From the NCBI GenBank assembly GCA_016764035.1, contig JAESSQ010000188.1, positions 1 to 10,407 of the forward strand: a DNA stretch of 10,407 nt, in the 5' to 3' direction. The position numbers were made by a program, and so were the translations under genes. This DNA is from Gammaproteobacteria bacterium (GTDB lineage Bacteria; Pseudomonadota; Gammaproteobacteria; SZUA-229). Numbering within the stretch: position 1 is the first letter of the stretch; the number at the start of each line of letters is the position of its first letter. The notes beneath the pieces were generated by a model. That model was not told the DNA's origin, searched no databases, and worked only from the letters and a program-made list of their open reading frames with translations. Shown piece by piece: positions 6,525-10,407 of this stretch.

Positions 6525-7493
6525 ATGCACATAGGAATAATAACACCTGCAGCGGCAAAATCACTTAATGGGAATCGTGCCACGGCAAAACGTTGGGCGT
6601 TTTTTTTACGCCAGTTAGGTCATCGCGTAAGTATCGATGTTGAATGGCATGAGAAACCTTATGATTTAATGGTGGCGCTACATGCTTGGCGAAGTGCGCC
6701 ATCGATTGCTTTGTTTAAGAAAAAATTTCCTGATCGTCCACTAGTACTCGCGATGACGGGTACCGATTTGTATCGTTTTATTAATAGCCATCCTGAGCCG
6801 ACACTAGCATCCATCAAATCGGCTGATCGTCTTGTTGTTTTGCACCGACTGGCAACGCGGGTATTGCCTGCTTCCTGTCATCATAAAGTGCATGTCATAC
6901 ATCAATCGGCTGTTGCGTTGTCTGACGAATCATCCAGACAGGTAAAGCGTTCGGTTAAAACTTTTGATGTTTGTATTGTTGGTCATTTGCGTGAAGAAAA
7001 AGATTCTATGCGAGTAGCCTATGCGGTACGTGATTTACCTGCGGATAGTCGAATACGAATATTGCATTATGGTAAGGCGCATAATGATGAATGGGCGAAC
7101 TATGCTATGCAAGAAATGAAAATTAATCCGCGTTATCACTGGTTTGGTGAAGTGCCACACTGGAAAGTAAGGCGTGCGTATCGGTCTTGTCATTTGATGG
7201 TTTTGCCATCGGTAATGGAAGGCGGTGCGAATGTTATATCCGAAGCGAGCATCGCAGGCTTGCCGATAATTGCTTCAGATATAGATGGGTCGGTAGGTTT
7301 GTTAGGTGATGATTATGCCGGCTATTTTCCGGTACAAGATACTGCTGCACTGCGAAAGCTTTTATTGAAGGCCGAAGCTGAACTAGAATACGTAAGAAAT
7401 CTAACGCAACAATGCAAACAGCGTGCTGCGTTATTTACACAAGAAGCGGAAAAACAAGGCTGGGCAGATCTGTTGAATGATATGAAGGTGTGA
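6525..7493 (+). CDS. senB: Selenosugar synthase SenB (GT-B glycosyltransferase, TIGR04348 type)
   Basis: 322 residues from ATG 6525. The frame is open back to TTG 6444, but that would overlap senA and put odd sequence ahead of the family-like N-terminus MHIGIITPA. Characteristic segments are NGNRATAKRW (15-24), LHAWRSAPS (52-60), MTGTDLYR (77-84), VGHLREEKD (152-160) and VMEGGANVISEA (230-241). The last contains the EX7E pair Glu232/Glu240 of retaining GT-B enzymes. SDIDGSVGLLGDDYAGYF follows at 251-268. SenB is known to make a selenosugar from selenophosphate and a UDP-sugar, supplying SenA. It is cytoplasmic, with no signal peptide or membrane helix. It is divergent from senA with 45 bp between starts, and the selenophosphate source SelD is encoded at the right edge. 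Some annotations would call it only a glycosyltransferase family 4 member. Confidence 0.85.
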   Translation: MHIGIITPAAAKSLNGNRATAKRWAFFLRQLGHRVSIDVEWHEKPYDLMVALHAWRSAPSIALFKKKFPDRPLVLAMTGTDLYRFINSHPEPTLASIKSADRLVVLHRLATRVLPASCHHKVHVIHQSAVALSDESSRQVKRSVKTFDVCIVGHLREEKDSMRVAYAVRDLPADSRIRILHYGKAHNDEWANYAMQEMKINPRYHWFGEVPHWKVRRAYRSCHLMVLPSVMEGGANVISEASIAGLPIIASDIDGSVGLLGDDYAGYFPVQDTAALRKLLLKAEAELEYVRNLTQQCKQRAALFTQEAEKQGWADLLNDMKV

Positions 7494-7528
7494 AATCCAT
7501 AGTAATTATTAGGTGTGTGATATCTGTG

Positions 7529-7546
7529 GCCGAATGAATATTCGGC
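7529..7546 (+). terminator. Hairpin after senB, possible weak terminator
   Basis: GCCGAAT (7529-7535), loop GAAT and ATTCGGC (7540-7546) form a 7-bp perfect stem 35 nt after the senB stop codon. No T-run follows, so intrinsic termination is doubtful. A second hairpin, AAGAGT (7552-7557) with ACTCTT (7569-7574), follows almost at once and is succeeded by a somewhat T-rich stretch. The tandem may end or stabilise the senB transcript. Confidence 0.35.
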
Positions 7547-7609
7547 TCAGTAAGAGTGTAGTATAGCTACTCTTCTTGTAATTAATAATAAATGACTGAG
7601 GGACTCTTT

Positions 7610-7954
7610 ATGAAACTTTACGTACTACTACTGGTTATACCGTTTGCACTTGGTGCCTGTTCTCAGGACAGCGACACAACAAATGCCACCGGTGAAGAAC
7701 AAGGTGTGATGGATAAAATGAAAGATATGGGCAGCGACGCTATGGAAAAAGCGGGAGAGCTTACAGACCAGGCAGTTGATGGTTCTAAAGAGATGTACGA
7801 CTCCGCGAAAGAAAAGGGCAGTGACATGGTAGATAGTGTTAAGGATAGCACGATGAATAGCGATGAGATGGACGACGCCAAGGACAGTTCCATGGATGCA
7901 GTGGACGATGCGAAGGATAGTGGTGCTTCTCTAAAGGAGCAAATGAAACCTTAA
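7610..7954 (+). CDS. Small acidic lipoprotein with 11-residue amphipathic repeats
   Basis: 114 residues from ATG 7610, chosen because GAGGGA at 7598-7603 is a good Shine-Dalgarno 6 nt upstream. The in-frame ATG 7592 would put non-signal sequence before the lipoprotein leader. Signal peptide II: MKLYVLLLVIPFALGAC with lipobox LGAC and Cys17, so the product is lipid-anchored in the periplasm or outer membrane. The mature part is low complexity, rich in D, S, K, M, E and A. It shows an 11-residue period: V33, A44, A55, A66 and V77 share one face, and M40, L51, M62 and M73 another. DDAKDS recurs at 88-93 and 99-104, again 11 apart. This resembles LEA-like or apolipoprotein-like amphipathic helices. 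Function is unknown. It is 116 bp downstream of senB on the same strand, but the intervening hairpins leave co-transcription uncertain. Confidence 0.82.
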   Translation: MKLYVLLLVIPFALGACSQDSDTTNATGEEQGVMDKMKDMGSDAMEKAGELTDQAVDGSKEMYDSAKEKGSDMVDSVKDSTMNSDEMDDAKDSSMDAVDDAKDSGASLKEQMKP

Positions 7955-7962
7955 ATAATGTT

Positions 7963-8029
7963 GTCATCTCGGCGAAGGCCGGGGTTGAGTTATTTGAATC
8001 TTCTCGGCCTCAGCTTTCGGCGGGGTGAC
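7963..8029 (+). repeat. Imperfect palindromic intergenic element (REP/MITE-like)
   Basis: The 67-nt stretch begins GTCATCTCGGCGAAGGCC and ends CAGCTTTCGGCGGGGTGAC. The two ends are imperfect reverse complements, with most differences being G-U compatible. An alternative inner stem AGGCCG (7976-7981) and CGGCCT (8005-8010) is perfect. It is more GC-rich than its surroundings and lies between convergent genes. Its form resembles dispersed palindromes found in many copies in proteobacterial genomes, often beginning GTCAT and ending GTGAC. Copy number cannot be judged from one window. It may act as a two-way terminator. Confidence 0.5.
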
Positions 8030-8040
8030 GGTTGTTGCGT

Positions 8041-8067
8041 TAATCAGAACTTACTTTGTTCTGGTTA
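8041..8067 (+). other. Hairpin between the lipoprotein and SulP genes
   Basis: TAATCAGAAC (8041-8050), loop TTACTTT and GTTCTGGTTA (8058-8067) give a 10-bp stem with one wobble pair. No T-run lies on either side. It sits just beyond the palindromic element and before the end of the convergent sulP gene, so it may help separate the two transcripts. Confidence 0.4.
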
Positions 8068-8136
8068 AAGACCCTATTGTTATCCTGGAATAACGTCGGA
8101 CTGAACCGGTATACATCTACAGCCAATTCCTTGATG

Positions 8137-9888
8137 CTATAGTGGCTCATGCTCCAACAAATGGTCAATATCAACATCGTCCCCATACCGTTCCTTAATC
8201 ATAGTCAGCGCGTCATGGCGTCGAGCGAAGAAATGCTCTTCACCAATGGCATCAACTAAACCGGAGCGTTTGAGCATATCCATGACATTGAATTTAGGTC
8301 GTGAAATACAAAACTGAATACCGGCCAGCTTCAGTCCTTCGCTCATGTGCTTGAGCATTTCTTCTCCGGTGACATCGATTTGATCTACCGCTTCCAGGTC
8401 GAGAATAATGACTTTAAGTTTGGGTTTGTCAGCGATGGCATTGAGTAACTTTTTTTCCAGATGGCTGGCATTGGCAAAATACAGGTCGCCGTCATAACGA
8501 AACAAGGCCATTGTTTCGCTGGTTTGCAAATGAAACAATTTGGCGTCACGTAGCGTCCCATCCTCGCTCATCGCCACTTCGGCAAAATGTGGCCGCATGG
8601 TACGCGCGATATATAAACCGATAGACAAACCCACGCCAATGAAAATCCCCCATTCCAGATGCGGCGCAAAAAACAAAGTGCCGATAAAGACAGTAAGGGC
8701 TACCAGACCATCGTGTGGATGAACTTTCCATGCATGACTGAATGGCTCGAAATGAATCATGCCGACAACGGCTACGATGATGACAGCGGCCAATGTGGCG
8801 ATAGGGATGTAGTACAACAAGGGGGTTAAATATAGCAGTGTGATACCCACCAGCAAACCGGAAACGATGGCGGTAAAGCCCGTTTTTGCACCTGCGTCAA
8901 AGGCAACAGCCGTGCGAGAAAATGAACCGGACACAGCGTAACCCTGGCTGAATCCGGCAACCACGTTGGCCAAACCTTTACCGACCATTTCCTGGTTGGC
9001 CGACAGACGTTGTCGGGTCTTGGCGGCCACCGCTTTGGCAATGGAAAAGGCTTCTACGAAGCTCAATATGGCAATCATAAATGCGGGTAATAATAACGCG
9101 GCGAAATGTTCCGGATGAATACCTGGGATGATAAATGATGGCAAACCGGCGGGTACATTACCAACGATTTTCCCGCCCAACTGGTCATAGCCCAACCACC
9201 ACGATAACAACGTTGTGACAACAACAGTAATGAGAATTCCCGGTTTTTTCGGTGCGAATTTTTTGAATAAAACCAGCATCAGTAATGAGGACATACCCAT
9301 TATTACGGTTGGTAAATGTGATTGTCCGGGAATGGCTAATATCAGATTCCAGAGCGTCTGATAAAGATGTTCTCCGGAGATATTTTCAATGCCAAACAGT
9401 TTTCCTAATTGAAGGCTGCTGATGACAATCGCTGCTGCACTGATAAAACCGATTATCACCGGATGTGACAAAAAATCCACCAGAATACCGAGACGCAAAA
9501 ATCCCAAAATAAGCTGCATTCCGCCAGCTAATAAGGCCAGCATAGCGGCGTAGGCGATATACTCTTCGGTACTCAAACCCAGGGGAATCAGAGCGGCTGC
9601 CGACATCAGCGAAATAATCGCGACGGGGCCGTTTTGTAGTTGCCGTGACGAACCAAATATTGCCGCTACAATGGGAATCAAAAAGGCGGAATATAAACCG
9701 ACTTCCGGTGGTAAACCTGCTAGTTGTGCATTGGCCATGGATTGAGGAATCAACACCAGAGCGACGGTTACGCCAGCAAAAATGTCAGCCCTCAAAATTT
9801 CCGGATTTCGGAGATCGCCAATCCAGTCTAAAAAGGGCACAAAGCGTCGTCCCGCGTCGCGTAGAAGGTCAAGTAGATAGTTTGTCAT
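8137..9888 (-). CDS. SulP-family inorganic anion transporter with STAS domain
   Basis: 583 residues, normal length for SulP. The membrane domain (about 30-440) begins with the family's IRADIFAGV-like segment (here LRADIFAGVTVALVLIPQSMA, 32-52), GLPPEVGLYSA (58-68) and GSSRQLQNGPVAIISLM (79-95). Many hydrophobic helices follow. The C-terminal STAS domain (about 450-560) has LDLEAVDQIDVTGEEML, with Thr507 at the position often occupied by the regulatory Ser/Thr. SulP proteins move sulfate, bicarbonate or other anions across the inner membrane; the substrate cannot be read from sequence. It lies 279 nt downstream of selD on the same strand and two genes from senB, so selenium or sulfur oxyanion uptake is a reasonable guess but unproven. 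ATG 9888 gives the expected N-terminus; no strong Shine-Dalgarno is seen. Confidence 0.93.
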   Translation of the reverse strand: MTNYLLDLLRDAGRRFVPFLDWIGDLRNPEILRADIFAGVTVALVLIPQSMANAQLAGLPPEVGLYSAFLIPIVAAIFGSSRQLQNGPVAIISLMSAAALIPLGLSTEEYIAYAAMLALLAGGMQLILGFLRLGILVDFLSHPVIIGFISAAAIVISSLQLGKLFGIENISGEHLYQTLWNLILAIPGQSHLPTVIMGMSSLLMLVLFKKFAPKKPGILITVVVTTLLSWWLGYDQLGGKIVGNVPAGLPSFIIPGIHPEHFAALLLPAFMIAILSFVEAFSIAKAVAAKTRQRLSANQEMVGKGLANVVAGFSQGYAVSGSFSRTAVAFDAGAKTGFTAIVSGLLVGITLLYLTPLLYYIPIATLAAVIIVAVVGMIHFEPFSHAWKVHPHDGLVALTVFIGTLFFAPHLEWGIFIGVGLSIGLYIARTMRPHFAEVAMSEDGTLRDAKLFHLQTSETMALFRYDGDLYFANASHLEKKLLNAIADKPKLKVIILDLEAVDQIDVTGEEMLKHMSEGLKLAGIQFCISRPKFNVMDMLKRSGLVDAIGEEHFFARRHDALTMIKERYGDDVDIDHLLEHEPL

Positions 9889-9916
9889 GCAGTACGCTTT
9901 GGAGTCACAAATAGCA

Positions 9917-9925
9917 ATTATAGCA
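9917..9925 (-). promoter_or_regulatory. Extended -10 promoter of the SulP gene
   Basis: On the - strand this reads TGCTATAAT, a perfect TATAAT with an extended TGn. Transcription would start near 9910, leaving about 22 nt before the ATG. No clear -35 is present, as is common for extended -10 promoters. It suggests sulP has its own promoter apart from any read-through from selD. Confidence 0.5.
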
Positions 9926-9982
9926 CCAGCATTATTTCTCTCCGCTGTTAAGGATACAGATGCGTTACGTAAGCCACATTCA

Positions 9983-10010
9983 GGCTACTAAAGTAGCAAG
10001 TACTTTAGCC
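9983..10010 (-). other. Hairpin in the selD-sulP intergenic region
   Basis: In + strand order, GGCT (9983-9986) and AAAGTA (9990-9995), separated by ACT, pair with TACTTTAGCC (10001-10010) around a GCAAG loop. The result is a 10-bp stem with a 3-nt bulge. The neighbouring GCCGGC is self-complementary. There is no T-run on the - strand side, so termination of selD is not assured. The rest of the 279-nt gap (9889-10167) is AT-rich and holds no supported gene. Confidence 0.4.
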
Positions 10011-10167
10011 AGCCGGCCACTATTACCCAAAATCATTTCTTAACGAGTAGCTTTAATTATCTATTCAATTAATTGTTTTTTTATGGTCTTAATGTAAGAA
10101 AAAACAAGATGAACTTTCGTCAAGCACAGTATATTAATTTATAAAATAGTGCCGTTTACAATTTGTG

Positions 10168-10407
10168 TTATCTAGTAATATCATCATTTTTATTCGCTGT
10201 TTGAAATAGCGTGTTGTTAGATTTTAACGTGACATTTTCTACACTTGTATCATCATTAGTAACTTCACCAATAATAACGCTGATCTTATAACCTAGCTCC
10301 TGTAGCTCAGTCAGGCATGCGTTTGCATTGTTTGCTGGGATGGCCGCCAATAATCCACCCGAGGTCTGTGGGTCAAAGAGTAATGGGAAGTGTTTATGTT
10401 CCCGTAA
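10168..10407 (-). CDS. selD: Selenophosphate synthetase SelD/SenC, C-terminal part (5' end outside window)
   Basis: The frame is open from the window edge to TAA at 10168 and encodes the last 79 residues. It contains PLLFDPQTSGGLLAAIPA, the hallmark C-terminal motif of SelD, then a helix and GYKISVIIGEV, the usual final strand. SelD makes selenophosphate from selenide and ATP. That product feeds selenocysteine and selenouridine synthesis and, in selenoneine producers, SenB (where the homologue is called SenC). The catalytic Cys/Lys region is outside the window. After IIGEV the protein runs on for about 30 polar residues rich in N, D, T and S, longer than the usual SelD end. A start within the window (for example the TTG at 10350) is not real, since the conserved motif lies upstream of it. 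Whether selA, selB or selU are neighbours cannot be seen. Confidence 0.9.
   Translation of the reverse strand, partial: LREHKHFPLLFDPQTSGGLLAAIPANNANACLTELQELGYKISVIIGEVTNDDTSVENVTLKSNNTLFQTANKNDDITR

Noticed and set aside
7592..7609. ATG 7592 as the lipoprotein start
   Set aside because: The added residues precede a complete type II signal peptide, and the Shine-Dalgarno GAGGGA lies inside this stretch at the right distance from ATG 7610.
10066..10082. CAATTAATTG palindrome followed by seven T as a terminator
   Set aside because: The stem is almost all A-T, with no room for a stable loop, and no + strand gene ends nearby.
9889..10167. Riboswitch in front of sulP
   Set aside because: The likely sulP transcription start near 9910 leaves only about 22 nt of leader, and I recognise no known riboswitch consensus in the gap.
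10168..10350. A separate 60-residue gene starting at TTG 10350 on the - strand
   Set aside because: The same frame is open to the window edge and carries the SelD motif upstream of this codon, so it is the 3' end of selD.

Overview
The window reads as ordinary chromosome of a gammaproteobacterium with moderate to low GC. This is inferred from gene content and protein style: a full-length CysG fusion, a stand-alone GspE/PilB ATPase, a DUF302-glutaredoxin pair and an SH3b/coiled-coil/membrane-anchor protein. No tRNA, rRNA, CRISPR array, insertion sequence or phage gene is visible. All main genes look intact except where the window edges cut them: the first gene lacks only its first base, and the last gene has only its 3' end here.

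Left part (1-5049, all + strand). The region opens with a GspE/PilB-type secretion/pilus ATPase. A near-consensus promoter follows, driving a two-gene unit of a DUF302 protein and a dithiol glutaredoxin (grxC). Next comes cysG, the trifunctional siroheme synthase, which ends in a clear hairpin/T-tract terminator. Last is an exported SH3b-domain protein with a coiled coil and one C-terminal membrane helix.

Right part (5172-10407). This is the notable region. An EgtB/SUMF1-type enzyme (senA, - strand) lies head-to-head with a GT-B glycosyltransferase of the SenB type (senB, + strand), with only 45 bp between their starts. About 2.7 kb further on, the right edge holds the C-terminal 79 codons of selD (selenophosphate synthetase, - strand). 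SelD makes selenophosphate, SenB turns it into a selenosugar, and SenA joins the selenosugar to hercynine. Together they are the known selenoneine (selenium analogue of ergothioneine) pathway, here in a split, partly divergent layout rather than a simple senABC operon. The hercynine-making methyltransferase EgtD is not in the window.

Between senB and selD lie a small lipoprotein with an 11-residue amphipathic repeat (+), an imperfect palindromic intergenic element, and a SulP-family anion transporter (-) downstream of selD on the same strand. A link between the transporter and selenium or sulfur oxyanion uptake is possible but is only inference from position.

Several starts were moved from the longest open frame: the SH3 protein to GTG 4363, senB to ATG 6525 and the lipoprotein to ATG 7610.
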